A DNA stretch of 64,000 nt from an uncultured Pseudomonadota bacterium (GCA_903951825.1 CAJBDJ010000049.1:48961-112960); one strand, 5' to 3'; positions 8,027 through 17,933 are shown, counted from the first letter of the stretch. Numbers and translations: made by a program. Notes: a model not told the origin generated them from the letters alone.

Positions 8027-9499
8027 ATGAGCCGTGAAATTTTGCTGCTGGTCGATGCCTTGGCACGCGAAAAGAATGTCAGCAAGGACATTGTTTTCAG
8101 CGCCCTCGAACTGGCGCTCGCGTCGGCGACCAAAAAACGTATTCATGAAGAGGCCGATGTTCGCGTCTCGATTGATCGTGCCACCGGAAGTTACGAGTCT
8201 TTTCGTCGTTGGCAGGTGGTGCCCGATAGTGAATACGTTAACGAGTACATGGAAAAGCCCCTCTCTGAAGCGCAGAAGGACGATCCGGAAATCGAGTGTG
8301 GTGATACCCTCGAAGAGCCGCAGGAGGCTATCGATTTTGGTCGCATCGGTGCGCAGGCCGCCAAACAGGTTATTTTGCAAAAAATCCGCGACGCCGAGCG
8401 CGAGCAGATACTGACCGATTTCCTGGATCGCCGGGAAAGCGTGGTGTTTGGCACGATCAAGCGCATGGAGCGCGGTAATGCCATTGTCGAAGCCGGCAAG
8501 ATTGAGGCACTGCTGCCGCGAGACCAGATGATTCCGAAAGAAAATCTGCGGGTGGGCGATCGCGTGCGTGCCTTCCTGTTACGTATCGATCGTAATGCGC
8601 GTGGTCCGCAGATCATTCTCTCGCGCACGGCGCCTGAGTTCATCATTCGCTTGTTCGATATTGAAGTCCCGGAAATCTCCGATGGTCTGATGGAATTGAA
8701 GGCCTGCGCCCGTGACCCCGGGTTGCGTGCGAAGATTGCTGTCAAGTCGAATGACCAGCGGATTGATCCGATTGGTACCTGCGTTGGTTTGCGCGGCTCT
8801 CGCGTTACTGCGGTGCGCAACGAAGTCGGCGGTGAAAACATCGATATTGTCTTGTGGTCGTCGGATCCGGCGCAGTTTGTGATTGGGGCGCTGTCGCCGG
8901 CCGAAGTTTCGTCGATCATCGTCGACGAAGAGAAACACGCCATGGAAGTTGTTGTCGATGAAGATAATCTGGCGATTGCGATTGGTCGTAACGGACAGAA
9001 CGTCCGCCTGGCTTCTGAATTAACCGGCTGGACAATTAACCTGATGACCCAAGAGGAGTCGGCCAAAAAGTCCGACGCCGAGCATGGTCTGACCCGTCAA
9101 ATTTTTGTTGAAAAACTCGATATCGACGAAGAGCTGGCTGACTTGCTGATCGAAGAAGGCTTTTCGACATTGGAAGAAGTTGCCTATGTACCGCTCGCTG
9201 AAATGCTTGAAATTGATGGCCTCGACGAGGAGACCGTCAATGAATTGCGTAATCGCGCCCGCAATGTATTGTTGACAGAAGCGATTGTCACCGAGGAGCA
9301 ACTCGAATCGGTGGCTGACGATCTAATCAGCCTTGAGGGGATGAGCAAGGAACTGGCGGCCAGTTTGGCCGGAAAAGGTGTCAGGAACCGTGAAGATCTC
9401 GCTGAATTGGCGGTAGATGAACTCATGGAAATGACCGGCATTGATGACGCGCGTGCCAAGGAACTCATTCTCAAGGCACGTGCTCACTGGTTCGAGTGA
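8027..9499 (+). CDS. nusA: Transcription elongation/termination factor NusA
   Basis: Binds RNA polymerase and nascent RNA, modulating pausing, termination and antitermination. The 490-residue product has the usual order: an N-terminal RNAP-binding domain to about residue 130, an S1 domain from about 137 ([16 protein letters not shown]), two KH domains with CVGLRGSRV near 252 and [10 protein letters not shown] near 318, and two C-terminal acidic helix-hairpin-helix repeats from about 365. A strong AGGAGG ribosome binding site precedes ATG 8027, 21 bp after rimP. Confidence 0.97.
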   Translation: MSREILLLVDALAREKNVSKDIVFSALELALASATKKRIHEEADVRVSIDRATGSYESFRRWQVVPDSEYVNEYMEKPLSEAQKDDPEIECGDTLEEPQEAIDFGRIGAQAAKQVILQKIRDAEREQILTDFLDRRESVVFGTIKRMERGNAIVEAGKIEALLPRDQMIPKENLRVGDRVRAFLLRIDRNARGPQIILSRTAPEFIIRLFDIEVPEISDGLMELKACARDPGLRAKIAVKSNDQRIDPIGTCVGLRGSRVTAVRNEVGGENIDIVLWSSDPAQFVIGALSPAEVSSIIVDEEKHAMEVVVDEDNLAIAIGRNGQNVRLASELTGWTINLMTQEESAKKSDAEHGLTRQIFVEKLDIDEELADLLIEEGFSTLEEVAYVPLAEMLEIDGLDEETVNELRNRARNVLLTEAIVTEEQLESVADDLISLEGMSKELAASLAGKGVRNREDLAELAVDELMEMTGIDDARAKELILKARAHWFE

Positions 9500-9515
9500 G
9501 CGGGAGGTAGTAAAA

Positions 9516-12227
9516 ATGTCCGCAACAACTGTTTCGCAATTCGCTGTTGAACTAAAAATGCCCGTCGCCGCCCTGCTTGAGCAATTGGCCAAAGCCGGTG
9601 TGGGTAAACAAGGCAGCAATGACCCGCTGACCGATCAGGATAAGTCCCGGTTGCTTGATTATCTGCGCCGTGCGCATGGTGACGAGTCGAAGACCAAGAT
9701 CACCCTGACGCGCAAGCAAACCTCCGAAATCAAGGCAACCGATTCACACGGGCGAGCTCGCACGGTGCAGGTTGAAGTGCGGAAAAAGCGCGTCCTGATG
9801 AAACGCGATCCGGGCGTTGAGCATTCTGCCGAAGTGCTGGCAGAAGCCGTGCCGGAAGAGGTTAGGGACGACGCGCCGGGGGCTGCGCTGGCGGTCGTAT
9901 CCGTTGTTGCGCTCGAAGCGCCGGTCGCTGCTCTGCCGGTTGTTGAGCCGGATCCCGTTGTGGTTGTCGAAATGCCGGCTGAGGTAGTGGCTGAACGGCC
10001 GCCGGAAGCGCCGACGGTTGCGCCTTCCAAGCTGAGCCGCCCGGGAGAGCGTCAGTTCCGTGATGAGGGTGATCGCCGCCATCACGAGCTGCTGGAGCGC
10101 CAGGCTCGCGAAATGCGCGAGAAGCAGGAACGTGAAGCAATGCAGGCACGGCGCCGGGAAGCGGATGCCGCATTGGCTTCCGCACAGTCCGCCGAGCCTA
10201 ATCGCACGGCACCTGTAGCGGTGGTCAAGCCCGCGGTGGTGGCCGAGAAAGGGACGCTTCACAAAAAGGCAGACGCACCCGGCAAGGAGGCAAAAAAGGG
10301 CGGCGGCGGAAACGTGCGTGCCGACGAAGGAAAAAAGAAGCCCGGCATCAAGACGCGCTCGGCAGATACCGGGAACTCTTGGAAAACCGGTCGCCAGGGA
10401 CATAAAAAACACGGTAGCAAGGCAGACGACGGTCAGGGCAGTTTCCAAGCGCCGACCGAACCGATGGTGCGGGAAGTTCATGTGCCGGAGACCATTTCCG
10501 TCACCGATCTGGCTCACAAGATGGCCGTCAAGGCGATTGAAGTCATCAAGGCGATGATGAAAATGGGTTCGATGGTCACCATCAACCAGGTGCTGGATCA
10601 GGAAACGGCGATGATCGTCGTCGAAGAAATGGGGCACCTGCCGGTTGCTGCCAAACTCGATGATCCGGACGCCTTTCTGGAGATCACCGAAGGCGGCGAG
10701 CAAAAAGATGTTCCGCTTGAATCGCGGGCGCCGGTGGTTACGGTCATGGGACACGTCGACCACGGCAAGACCTCGCTGCTCGACTACATTCGTCGCGCCA
10801 AGGTGGCCTCCGGTGAGGCCGGTGGGATCACCCAGCATATTGGTGCCTATCACGTCGAAACCGATCGCGGCATGGTCACTTTCCTCGATACGCCGGGTCA
10901 CGAAGCCTTCACGGCGATGCGCGCACGCGGGGCGAAAGCGACCGACATCGTCATTCTGGTTGTCGCTGCCGATGATGGCGTGATGCCGCAAACCAAGGAG
11001 GCGATTCACCATGCCCGCGCCGCTGGCGTACCGCTCGTTGTCGCGGTCAACAAAATTGACAAACCTGATGCCAACATGGATCGCGTCAAGCAGGAACTGG
11101 TAGCTGAGGGCGTAATTCCCGAAGAGTATGGTGGCGATTCGCCGTTCATCGCGGTATCAGCCAAAAAAGGCACGGGTATCGACGAACTGCTCGAGCAATT
11201 GTTGTTGCAGGCTGAAATTCTCGAGTTGAAAGCGCAGCGCGATGCGCCGGCCAAAGGATTGATCGTCGAAGCGCGCCTCGACCGCGGGCGGGGAGCAGTA
11301 GCGACGATGCTGGTTCAGTCCGGTACCTTGCGGCGCGGCGACATCGTGCTGGCCGGCCAGGTTTCCGGCCGTGTTCGCGCCATGCTCGATGAAAATGGCA
11401 AGCCGATCAACGAGGCCGGGCCGTCGATCCCGGTCGAAATCCTTGGTCTCTCCGATGTTCCGGCCGCTGGCGAGGAAGCGATTGTGCTTGCAGATGAGAA
11501 AAAGGCACGTGAAATCGCCCTTTTCCGTCAGGGCAAGTTCCGCGACGTCAAATTGGCCAAGCAGCAAGCCGCCAAGCTCGAAAACATGTTCCAGCAAATG
11601 GAAGAAGGCGAGATCAAGACACTTGCATTGATTGTCAAGGCCGACGTCCAGGGGTCTCAGGAAGCGTTGGTGCAGACACTTTCCAAGCTGGCCAACGAGG
11701 AGGTTCGTGTCAATGTGATTCACGGCGCGGTGGGGGCGATCAGCGAATCCGACGTCAACCTGGCGCAAGCCTCGGGTGCCGTCATTATCGGCTTCAATAT
11801 CCGTGCCGATGCCGGTGCGCGTAAACTGGCCGAAACCTTTGGTGTTGATATCCGTTACTACAACGTGATTTACGACGCGGTCGACGAAGTCAAGGCCGCG
11901 TTGTCCGGTATGTTGTCGCCGGAAAAGCGCGAGCAGATTACCGGTCTGGTCGAAATTCGGCAGGTCTTCCACAACTCAAAGGTCGGAGCGATTGCCGGCT
12001 GCTACATGCTCGAAGGTGTTATCAAGCGCAGCTCGCGTGTTCGCTTGTTGCGCAACCATGTCGTGCAGTGGGACGGCGAGCTCGATTCGCTCAAGCGCTT
12101 CAAGGATGATGTCAAGGAAGTTCGCAGTAACTTCGAGTTCGGGATGTCGCTCAAAGGGAATAACGACATTCAGGAAGGCGATCAACTCGAAGTCTATGAA
12201 ATCCAGGAAGTTGCACGCACGCTTTGA
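9516..12227 (+). CDS. infB: Translation initiation factor IF-2
   Basis: GTPase that delivers initiator tRNA to the 30S subunit. In the 903-residue product an IF2_N domain occupies about residues 1-50. A long Ala/Pro/Val-rich and then basic, low-complexity linker runs to about 310, and a second IF2_N domain lies near 325-375. The GTPase domain begins near 405 with G1 [10 protein letters not shown]3 DTPGHEAF, G4 NKID and G5 SAK, followed by domains II-IV. ATG 9516 is preceded by GGGAGG, while upstream in-frame codons would overlap nusA. It overlaps the next start by one base. Confidence 0.97.
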   Translation: MSATTVSQFAVELKMPVAALLEQLAKAGVGKQGSNDPLTDQDKSRLLDYLRRAHGDESKTKITLTRKQTSEIKATDSHGRARTVQVEVRKKRVLMKRDPGVEHSAEVLAEAVPEEVRDDAPGAALAVVSVVALEAPVAALPVVEPDPVVVVEMPAEVVAERPPEAPTVAPSKLSRPGERQFRDEGDRRHHELLERQAREMREKQEREAMQARRREADAALASAQSAEPNRTAPVAVVKPAVVAEKGTLHKKADAPGKEAKKGGGGNVRADEGKKKPGIKTRSADTGNSWKTGRQGHKKHGSKADDGQGSFQAPTEPMVREVHVPETISVTDLAHKMAVKAIEVIKAMMKMGSMVTINQVLDQETAMIVVEEMGHLPVAAKLDDPDAFLEITEGGEQKDVPLESRAPVVTVMGHVDHGKTSLLDYIRRAKVASGEAGGITQHIGAYHVETDRGMVTFLDTPGHEAFTAMRARGAKATDIVILVVAADDGVMPQTKEAIHHARAAGVPLVVAVNKIDKPDANMDRVKQELVAEGVIPEEYGGDSPFIAVSAKKGTGIDELLEQLLLQAEILELKAQRDAPAKGLIVEARLDRGRGAVATMLVQSGTLRRGDIVLAGQVSGRVRAMLDENGKPINEAGPSIPVEILGLSDVPAAGEEAIVLADEKKAREIALFRQGKFRDVKLAKQQAAKLENMFQQMEEGEIKTLALIVKADVQGSQEALVQTLSKLANEEVRVNVIHGAVGAISESDVNLAQASGAVIIGFNIRADAGARKLAETFGVDIRYYNVIYDAVDEVKAALSGMLSPEKREQITGLVEIRQVFHNSKVGAIAGCYMLEGVIKRSSRVRLLRNHVVQWDGELDSLKRFKDDVKEVRSNFEFGMSLKGNNDIQEGDQLEVYEIQEVARTL

Positions 12228-12598
12228 TGAAGAAAAAGGGATTTCAGCGCAGTGATCGGGTCGCGGAGCAAATGCGCCGCGATCTTGCCGATCTGATTCG
12301 CAGTGAACTCAAGGATCCGCGGGTCGGCATGATCAGCCTGACCGACGTTGTTCTGACGCCGGATTACGCCCATGCCAAAGTTTTCTTCACGACACTTCAA
12401 TCCGAGCATCTGGAAGAAATCCAGCTTGGCCTGAGGCGCGCTGCCGGCTTTCTGCGCCGGCAACTGGGGCGCCGTATCCATATCCATACGCTGCCAGAAC
12501 TGCACTTCATTTACGATGACTCCATCGAACGCGGTGCCAGTATGTCGCAACTCATCGAGCGAGCCAGCGCGCTTAGCGATCAAACGCCGGAAGACTGA
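12227..12598 (+). CDS. rbfA: 30S ribosome-binding factor RbfA
   Basis: A KH-fold assembly factor acting late in 16S rRNA 5'-end processing and in cold adaptation. The 123-residue product carries the family features RVAEQMRRDLADLI, ELKDPRVGMISLTDVVLTPD and the C-terminal LHFIYDDSIERG. ATG 12227 overlaps the infB stop (TGATG), so translation is coupled. Length is normal. Confidence 0.95.
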   Translation: MKKKGFQRSDRVAEQMRRDLADLIRSELKDPRVGMISLTDVVLTPDYAHAKVFFTTLQSEHLEEIQLGLRRAAGFLRRQLGRRIHIHTLPELHFIYDDSIERGASMSQLIERASALSDQTPED

Positions 12599-12604
12599 TT
12601 TTTC

Positions 12605-13510
12605 ATGCAAGTCAAAAAGACCTGGAAACAGGTCGACGGGGTACTCTTGCTCGACAAGCCAAAGGGCTTGACTTCCAACGACGCATTACAGAAGGTGCGT
12701 CGTCTGTTTTCTGCCGCCAAGGGGGGGCATACCGGTACGCTTGATCCGCTGGCGACTGGTTTGCTGCCGCTTTGTTTTGGCGAGGCAACCAAGTTTTCGG
12801 CCGATTTGCTGCATGCTGACAAGACCTATGAAGCCATCGTCAAACTCGGAATTACCACCGATTCCGGCGATGCCGATGGCGAAGTGATCGCCACGGCTGC
12901 GGTCAACGTTGGAAAAAACGATATTTTTCACACCTTGCCACGTTTTGCTGGCGATATTTGGCAAACCCCGCCGATGCACTCGGCGCTCAAACGAGACGGT
13001 CGCCCCCTTTATGAGTTGGCGCGTCAAGGGATTGAGGTGGAGCGCGAAGCGCGGGCGGTGACCATACACGCCATCGATTTGCTGGATTTCTCCGAAGGCA
13101 CAGACACCCTGAGCATCCGCGTTTCGTGCAGCAAAGGCACTTACATTCGCGTTCTGGCTGCCGATATCGGCAACGTGCTCGGTTGTGGAGCCCATTTGGC
13201 CGGCTTGCGGCGGACGCGGGTTGCTGACCTCGGGCTGGAAAATTCGTTCACCCTGGCGGAGTTGCAGGAAATGGATGAAAGTCAGCGAATGTTGTGTTTG
13301 CAGCCTGTCGACGGCTTGCTGCGTAGCTTGCCAGTCGTCATGGTCGATGGCGTTGCTGCCGAACGTTTTCGGCATGGCAATCCGGTCGATCTGCCCGACG
13401 GCGTCAGCGGGAAAATTCGGGTTTATGCGGATCAGCAGTTGATTGGAGTGGGTGAGCCTGGTGCGGATGGTCGTCTGTGGCCGAAACGGCTGGTGCAATT
13501 AGCGCCTTAA
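12605..13510 (+). CDS. truB: tRNA pseudouridine(55) synthase
   Basis: Makes pseudouridine 55 in the T-loop of tRNAs. The 301-residue product has the family start VLLLDKPKGLTSNDAL, and the catalytic Asp lies in GGHTGTLDPLATGLLP near residue 48. The substrate-loop YxAxxxLG-like segment (YEAIVKLGITTDSGDADG) and a C-terminal PUA-like domain follow. It starts 6 bp after rbfA and is the last gene before the rpsO promoter. Confidence 0.96.
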   Translation: MQVKKTWKQVDGVLLLDKPKGLTSNDALQKVRRLFSAAKGGHTGTLDPLATGLLPLCFGEATKFSADLLHADKTYEAIVKLGITTDSGDADGEVIATAAVNVGKNDIFHTLPRFAGDIWQTPPMHSALKRDGRPLYELARQGIEVEREARAVTIHAIDLLDFSEGTDTLSIRVSCSKGTYIRVLAADIGNVLGCGAHLAGLRRTRVADLGLENSFTLAELQEMDESQRMLCLQPVDGLLRSLPVVMVDGVAAERFRHGNPVDLPDGVSGKIRVYADQQLIGVGEPGADGRLWPKRLVQLAP

Positions 13511-13521
13511 GTCGTTATAAT
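13493..13521 (+). promoter_or_regulatory. Predicted rpsO promoter
   Basis: A perfect -10 TATAAT (13516-13521) lies just after the truB stop. The -35 region 17 bp upstream (GTGCAA) is weak. A small hairpin TTCCGT-TGCCG-ACGGAA follows in the 94-bp leader. The spacing suggests rpsO-pnp has its own promoter besides readthrough from truB. Confidence 0.5.
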
Positions 13522-13614
13522 CGGTATCTTCCGTTGCCGACGGAAAAATTATTTTAATCTGGCGCCGGCTCTATCAAACTGGGGCTGCGCTTCTACAACG
13601 AAAGAGAGTTTGAA

Positions 13615-13884
13615 ATGGCATTTACAGCCGAAGTCAAAGCCGGCGTCGTCGCCGATTATCAGCGCGCCAAAGGCGACACCGGATCTCCGGAAGTCCAGGT
13701 CGCTTTGCTGACCGCCCGCATCAATGATCTGACCCCGCATTTCAAAGAGCACAAAAAAGATCACCACTCACGTCGTGGCCTGCTGCGCATGGTTAACCAG
13801 CGTCGTAAATTGCTTGATTACCTCAAAGGCAAGAATGTCGATGCCTACCGTACCCTGATTACCCGCCTTGGTCTGCGGAAGTAA
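13615..13884 (+). CDS. rpsO: 30S ribosomal protein S15
   Basis: Primary 16S rRNA-binding protein of the small-subunit platform. The 89-residue product has the family length and carries [35 protein letters not shown] and the C-terminal [22 protein letters not shown] ribosome binding site lies just upstream. The leader is a possible target for S15 autoregulation, as in other bacteria, but no specific fold could be confirmed by eye. Confidence 0.97.
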   Translation: MAFTAEVKAGVVADYQRAKGDTGSPEVQVALLTARINDLTPHFKEHKKDHHSRRGLLRMVNQRRKLLDYLKGKNVDAYRTLITRLGLRK

Positions 13885-13905
13885 TTTAGACCAAAGCCCC
13901 GAAAG

Positions 13906-13937
13906 AGCGGCCCGGAGGTTTCCCGGCCGCTTTTTTC
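13906..13937 (+). terminator. Intrinsic terminator after rpsO
   Basis: AGCGGCC (13906-13912) pairs with GGCCGCT (13925-13931) and runs into TTTTTT. It separates rpsO from pnp and is probably partial, since the two genes are commonly cotranscribed. Confidence 0.85.
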
Positions 13938-13991
13938 ATTTTGTTGTTGTGTTGTGTGTTGAAGCTAAATTGTTGAGTGTGAAAGGGAATT

Positions 13992-16115
13992 ATGTTTAAT
14001 GTTGTCAAAAAATCATTTGCCTACGGTGCCCATACGGTCACCATTGAAACGGGTGAAGTGGCTCGTCAAGCAGGGGGCGCTGTGTTGGTCTCGATGGAGG
14101 AGACCGTTGTATTGGTGACTGTGGTTGCCGCCAAGAGCGCCAAGCCAGGTCAGGATTTCTTTCCGCTAACCGTTGATTATCAGGAAAAAACTTATGCCGC
14201 CGGGCGTATACCCGGTGGCTTCTTCAAGCGCGAAGGTCGCCCGTCTGAAAAAGAAACGCTGACTTGCCGCTTGATCGATCGGCCGATCCGTCCGTTGTTC
14301 CCGGATGGTTTCTATAACGAAGTGCAGGTCATTGCTACGGTGATGTCGCTGAACCCGGAAATCGATTCCGATATTCCGGCACTGATCGGTGCTTCTGCTG
14401 CCCTGGCGATTTCCGGCGTGCCGTTCAATGGTCCGATTGGCGCCGCCCGCGTTGGTTACATCGACGGCCAATACGTTCTGTGTCCGACGCTCAGTCAACT
14501 CAAATCCAGTCAGCTTGACTTGGTCGTTGCCGGTACCGATACGGCGGTTTTGATGGTTGAGTCCGAAGCTCAGCAACTGTCCGAGGAAATCATGCTTGGT
14601 GCGGTTGTTTTCGGTCACGGCGAATCATTGAAGGCAATCAACGCTATCAACGAACTGGTTGAAGAAGCCGGCAAGCCGGAGTGGGATTGGCAAGCGGCAC
14701 CGAAGGACGAGGCACTGGTTGCCCGCATCGGCGAACTGGCCAATGTCAGGCTCGAAGAAGCCTACAACATCACCGTCAAGCAGACACGCAGCCAGGCGGT
14801 CAAGCTTATTCGCGGTGATGTGATTGCCGCTATTTGTGCCGGCGATGGTGCGCCGGACGAAAACACCGTCGGCAATCTCTTTCACGAACTCGAAGCCAGT
14901 ATTGTTCGTGGTCGCATCCTCTCAGGCGCACCGCGTATCGATGGTCGTGACACCCGCACCGTGCGCCCGATTACCATGCGTTCCGGCGTCCTGCCGCGTA
15001 CTCACGGCTCAGCGTTGTTCACCCGTGGTGAAACCCAGGCGCTGGCGGTTGCCACGCTCGGTACCAACCGCGACGAGCAGATCATCGACGCACTGGCCGG
15101 TGAATACCGTGACCGCTTCATGCTGCACTACAACATGCCTCCATACGCCACCGGCGAATGTGGTCGTGTCGGGACGCCCAAGCGTCGTGAAATCGGTCAC
15201 GGCCGTTTGGCCAAACGCGCACTGCTCGCAGTTTTGCCGAAACCGGAAGATTTTTCCTACTCGATGCGACTGGTCTCGGAAATCACCGAATCCAACGGTT
15301 CATCTTCAATGGCCTCCGTGTGTGGTGGCTGCCTGGCTCTGCTTGATGCCGGCGTGCCGCTCACCGCGCACGTTGCCGGTATCGCCATGGGCTTGATCAA
15401 GGACGGCAACCGCTTCGCCGTCCTGACGGACATTCTGGGTGATGAAGATCACCTCGGCGACATGGACTTCAAGGTGGCCGGTTCGACCGCTGGCATTACC
15501 GCGTTGCAAATGGATATCAAGATACAGGGCATCACCAAGGAAATCATGCAGGTTGCCCTGGCACAGGCCAAGGATGCCCGTATTCACATTCTCAACCTGA
15601 TGCAGGAAGCCGCTGCCGGACCGCGTCAAGAAATGTCGGCCTACGCACCGCGTCTGTACACGTTCAAGATCAATCCGGAAAAGATTCGTGATGTCATCGG
15701 CAAGGGTGGGGCGGTTATCCGCGCCCTGACCGAGGAAACGGGTACGACGATCGATATCCAGGATGATGGCACCATCACTATTGCTTCGAGTAGCGGCGAA
15801 GCGGCTGCCGCTGCACGTGCGCGCATTGACGCAATCACGGCGGAAGTCGAGATCGGCAAGATATACGAAGGTACCGTGCTCAAGATTCTTGATTTCGGTG
15901 CAATCGTTTCCGTGCTGCCGGGCAAAGATGGTTTGCTACATATTTCCCAGATCGCCCAGGAACGCGTGGCCAAGGTTGAGGATTATCTCAAGGAAGGCCA
16001 ACTTGTTCGCGTCAAAGTGCTTGAGACCGATGATCGCGGCCGTGTCAAGTTGTCGATGAAGGCGGTAGCGGCGGAAGAGGGTGCGGCTACACCGGCACCG
16101 GAGAACCTTGCTTGA
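13992..16115 (+). CDS. pnp: Polyribonucleotide nucleotidyltransferase (PNPase)
   Basis: 3'-5' phosphorolytic exoribonuclease of RNA decay. The 707-residue product has two RNase PH domains (about 10-215 and 320-545), with the catalytic-site segment [20 protein letters not shown] near 395 and [14 protein letters not shown] near 436. A KH domain follows near 555 ([18 protein letters not shown]), then an S1 domain near 620 ([20 protein letters not shown]). GGGAA precedes ATG 13992. It lies downstream of rpsO as in most proteobacteria. Confidence 0.97.
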   Translation: MFNVVKKSFAYGAHTVTIETGEVARQAGGAVLVSMEETVVLVTVVAAKSAKPGQDFFPLTVDYQEKTYAAGRIPGGFFKREGRPSEKETLTCRLIDRPIRPLFPDGFYNEVQVIATVMSLNPEIDSDIPALIGASAALAISGVPFNGPIGAARVGYIDGQYVLCPTLSQLKSSQLDLVVAGTDTAVLMVESEAQQLSEEIMLGAVVFGHGESLKAINAINELVEEAGKPEWDWQAAPKDEALVARIGELANVRLEEAYNITVKQTRSQAVKLIRGDVIAAICAGDGAPDENTVGNLFHELEASIVRGRILSGAPRIDGRDTRTVRPITMRSGVLPRTHGSALFTRGETQALAVATLGTNRDEQIIDALAGEYRDRFMLHYNMPPYATGECGRVGTPKRREIGHGRLAKRALLAVLPKPEDFSYSMRLVSEITESNGSSSMASVCGGCLALLDAGVPLTAHVAGIAMGLIKDGNRFAVLTDILGDEDHLGDMDFKVAGSTAGITALQMDIKIQGITKEIMQVALAQAKDARIHILNLMQEAAAGPRQEMSAYAPRLYTFKINPEKIRDVIGKGGAVIRALTEETGTTIDIQDDGTITIASSSGEAAAAARARIDAITAEVEIGKIYEGTVLKILDFGAIVSVLPGKDGLLHISQIAQERVAKVEDYLKEGQLVRVKVLETDDRGRVKLSMKAVAAEEGAATPAPENLA

Positions 16116-16143
16116 CTGGGACACTGTTCTGGTGAGGTATAAA

Positions 16144-16175
16144 CGAAAAAAGGCACCGCAAGGTGCCTTTTTTCT
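16144..16175. terminator. Bidirectional terminator between pnp and dksA
   Basis: AAAAAAGGCACC-GCAA-GGTGCCTTTTTT is a strong symmetric hairpin. It has an A-tract on one side and a T-tract on the other, and lies between the convergent ends of pnp and dksA. Confidence 0.92.
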
Positions 16176-16201
16176 GATTGCAGAAAATGTGTATCTGGCG
16201 A

Positions 16202-16627
16202 TTACTTCGCCATTTGCCGCTCCTTCATTTCATCCAGGGTTTTGCAGTCTATGCATAGTGTAGCTGTCGGACGAGCCTCCAGGCGCTTGATTCCTATTTC
16301 AACACCGCACTTGACACAAAAACCGTAATCGCCGTTTTCTATATTGGCCAGTGTTTCGTCAATTTTTTTTATGAGCTTGCGCTCACGATCCCGGTTACGC
16401 AATTCGATCGCCATATCGGTTTCCTGGCTAGCACGATCATTCGGGTCAGCAAAGACAGTTGCCTCGTCCTGCATGGTGTGCACCGTACGATCAATATCTT
16501 CACCTAATTCCTTCTTCAGCGTCTCAAGAATTTTGCGGAAATGCGCGAGTTGCTTCGCGCTCATGTAATCCTCCCCCTTCTTGGGAACATACGGAGGAAA
16601 GTGCTTATGAAGCAGGTCGTCTACCAT
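16202..16627 (-). CDS. dksA: RNA polymerase-binding transcription factor DksA
   Basis: Binds the RNAP secondary channel and works with ppGpp in the stringent response. The product has the coiled-coil tip region (DPNDRASQETD) and the zinc-finger residues of CVKCGVEIG and LCIDCKTLDEM near its C-terminus. ATG 16627 gives 141 residues and keeps the conserved stretch PPYVPKKGEDYMSAKQLAHF. TTG 16651 would add eight residues. A GGGGGAGG just before an internal ATG (16564) looks like a ribosome binding site, but it encodes the conserved KKGEDY and a start there would cut the family N-terminus. Confidence 0.93.
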   Translation of the reverse strand: MVDDLLHKHFPPYVPKKGEDYMSAKQLAHFRKILETLKKELGEDIDRTVHTMQDEATVFADPNDRASQETDMAIELRNRDRERKLIKKIDETLANIENGDYGFCVKCGVEIGIKRLEARPTATLCIDCKTLDEMKERQMAK

Positions 16628-16747
16628 TTTAATTATTCGCCCAAATACCAAAAGGGCGATTAAATATCACGTAAACCACTTTTGACGCAAGAAAAGTTTA
16701 TTGTGCAATGATAGGTTCTTGATCTAGTGCAGTTTTCCGATAGGTGG

Positions 16748-16753
16748 TAGAAT
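16748..16753 (+). promoter_or_regulatory. -10 element upstream of tRNA-Pro
   Basis: TAGAAT lies 13 bp before the first base of tRNA-Pro, the expected distance for a tRNA promoter. No good -35 hexamer at 16-18 bp was found, so support is partial. Confidence 0.4.
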
Positions 16754-16766
16754 ATAAATCTTGTGT

Positions 16767-16843
16767 CGGGGCGTAGCGCAGTCTGGTAGCGCATCTGCTT
16801 TGGGAGCAGAGGGTCGTGAGTTCGAATCCCACCGCCCCGACCA
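16767..16843 (+). tRNA. tRNA-Pro (anticodon TGG)
   Basis: A 77-nt tRNA with encoded CCA and acceptor stem CGGGGCG/CGCCCCG. The anticodon stem CTGCT/AGCAG closes loop TTGGG in the standard position, giving TGG. The T-loop TTCGAAT is standard. Confidence 0.96.
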
Positions 16844-16865
16844 GTTTTATCCCTCTTGCCCCGAT

Positions 16866-16937
16866 AATCACGTAGCTGAACCGGATAGAGCGATTGCCTT
16901 CCAGGCAGTTAGTTGAGCTCAACAGAAATGCGAGATT
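16866..16937 (+). pseudogene. Degenerate tRNA-like sequence (TCC anticodon-like)
   Basis: Located between tRNA-Pro and tRNA-Arg. The order TA-GCTG-AACCGGATA-GAGC gives a D-arm with one mismatch and keeps A14, GG18-19 and A21. ATTGC-CTTCCAG-GCAGT is a fully paired anticodon arm with U33 and anticodon TCC. A weak acceptor pairing AATCACG/CGAGATT (6 of 7) is possible. The T-arm has lost the TTCGA loop and there is no CCA. It resembles the D and anticodon arms of the neighbouring tRNA-Arg and is most likely a decayed duplicate. Confidence 0.55.
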
Positions 16938-16968
16938 ATTCCCCGGCTTGGCGACGATGCGTATTTGT

Positions 16969-17045
16969 GTCGCGGTAGCTCAACTGGATAGAGCACCGGC
17001 CTTCTAAGCCGGGGGTTACGGGTTCGATTCCTGTCCGCGACACCA
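16969..17045 (+). tRNA. tRNA-Arg (anticodon TCT)
   Basis: A 77-nt tRNA with encoded CCA. The acceptor stem GTCGCGG/CCGCGAC is perfect. The anticodon arm CCGGC-CTTCTAA-GCCGG gives TCT, and the T-arm ACGGG-TTCGATT-CCTGT is standard. Its 3' end abuts the second copy of the 132-bp repeat and an integrase relic, so it was probably used as an integration target. Confidence 0.97.
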
Positions 17046-17177
17046 TCAAGCTATTCAAAGAAATTCAATAAAGTTCGCAAAGCCCCTATCCAAGGGGCTT
17101 TTGCTTTTTCTGGTTGTTCAAAGAGATTCATTGAGGTACGTCGACATTCGCCTGTTTTGACGGTAGCTCTTCTACCG
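17046..17177 (+). repeat. 132-bp tRNA-linked repeat, copy B (after tRNA-Arg)
   Basis: Begins at the base after the tRNA-Arg CCA and matches positions 1114-983 (reverse strand) over its whole length without gaps, with 15 differences counted by hand. It includes the terminator for tRNA-Arg and, at its far end, TTTTGACGGTAG, the kind of sequence that often opens tRNA-targeted islands just before the integrase gene. The pairing with an integrase remnant immediately after it supports an island-scar reading. Confidence 0.85.
17081..17109 (+). terminator. Intrinsic terminator of tRNA-Arg
   Basis: AGCCCC (17081-17086) pairs with GGGGCT (17094-17099), followed by TTTTGCTTTTT. It lies inside repeat copy B. 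Confidence 0.78.
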
Positions 17178-17310
17178 CAAAGGAATCTGCCTACCGACGC
17201 GGCGATCTGATCGAAAAGCGCGTGCAGTTGATGAAAGCCTGGGGCGACTACTGCGCCAAACTGGCGGCCGAAACATCGGTAGCGGAGGAAAGCCCGTGCC
17301 CCTGCTTAAT
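17171..17310 (+). pseudogene. C-terminal remnant of a tyrosine-recombinase integrase
   Basis: The frame beginning near 17171 reads AKESAYRRGDLIEKR and then VQLMKAWGDYCAKL. This closely resembles the extreme C-terminus of P4-type tRNA-targeted integrases (pattern AYxRGDLxEKRRxLMxxWxxYC). The catalytic R...HxxR...Y parts are absent: upstream lie only the 132-bp repeat and tRNA-Arg. The whole N-terminal and catalytic portion has therefore been deleted. The downstream frame stays open to about 17638, but the sequence there is not recognisably integrase. Confidence 0.7.
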
Positions 17311-17605
17311 CTCGCTCAAGCGGACTGCAATCTCACGGGTTTTGTCCAGCGGACACCAGATCGCCCCCAGCACCATTTACCCGGGAGCGGCCTTTGTGGA
17401 GCAGAGCGCAACTGACGGCGCAGACGGCGGGCAGCACGCGCCGAGGATGGGCAACGCCAAAAGTCGGCGCTGGCGTGACGGCGATAGCAGGAGCGACAAA
17501 CCCAGTGGCGCAGCGGCCAGAAGTCCGCCGGTGCCCCAAATTCAGTCAGGGCAAACCAGCGTTTCGACTGAAAATTCCGGCGGGGTAGAAACCTGGGTAA
17601 GAAAG
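17311..17605. other. Unassigned accessory DNA between integrase relic and tRNA terminator
   Basis: About 300 bp with open frames on both strands but no recognisable protein. Base composition and the low-quality peptides (Arg, Ser and Pro rich) suggest decayed island DNA. A 42-codon minus-strand frame starting at 17376 has no family I recognise. Confidence 0.4.
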
Positions 17606-17630
17606 CAAAAACGCGCCAGATGGCGCGTCG
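17605..17630 (-). terminator. Terminator of the tRNA-Ala-Glu-Asp operon
   Basis: On the minus strand ACGCGCCA-TC-TGGCGCGT, followed by TTTTGC, forms a strong hairpin about 13 bp downstream of tRNA-Asp. Confidence 0.8.
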
Positions 17631-17642
17631 TTGCTTGATTAT

Positions 17643-17719
17643 TGGCGGAGTGGACGGGACTCGAACCCGCGACCCCCGGCGTGACAGGCCGGTATTCTAA
17701 CCAACTGAACTACCACTCC
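17643..17719 (-). tRNA. tRNA-Asp (anticodon GTC)
   Basis: A 77-nt tRNA with encoded CCA, acceptor stem GGAGTGG/CCACTCC, and anticodon arm CCGGC-CTGTCAC-GCCGG. It is the third and last tRNA of a minus-strand trio. Confidence 0.97.
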
Positions 17720-17726
17720 AAAATCT

Positions 17727-17802
17727 TGGCGTCCCCACGGGGATTCGAACCCCGGTTACCGCCGTGAAAGGGCGGTGTCCTAGGCCTCTAGACGATGGGG
17801 AC
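17727..17802 (-). tRNA. tRNA-Glu (anticodon TTC)
   Basis: A 76-nt tRNA with encoded CCA, acceptor GTCCCCA/TGGGGAC, anticodon loop with TTC (CGCCC-TTTCACG context), and T-loop TTCGAAT. It lies 7 bp upstream of tRNA-Asp in the transcript. gltX, which charges it, is the next gene upstream on the same strand. Confidence 0.97.
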
Positions 17803-17837
17803 CCGGAACAAAATTATACTACATCTTTCACGTTGCT

Positions 17838-17913
<76 letters not shown>

Positions 17914-17933
17914 GACACCGTGAAAGAGGGCGC

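Noticed and set aside
16564..16573. GGGGGAGG and ATG inside dksA that look like an ideal start site
   Set aside because: The bases encode the conserved KKGEDY-M segment present in the N-terminal half of DksA homologues. Starting there would remove a conserved region.
16698..16922. Minus-strand frame across tRNA-Pro giving GFELTTLCSQSRCATRLRYA
   Set aside because: This peptide is the usual antisense translation of a tRNA gene and is not a real protein.
17250..17376. Minus-strand 42-codon frame starting at 17376
   Set aside because: No known family, no ribosome binding site, and it lies within decayed island DNA opposite the integrase relic.
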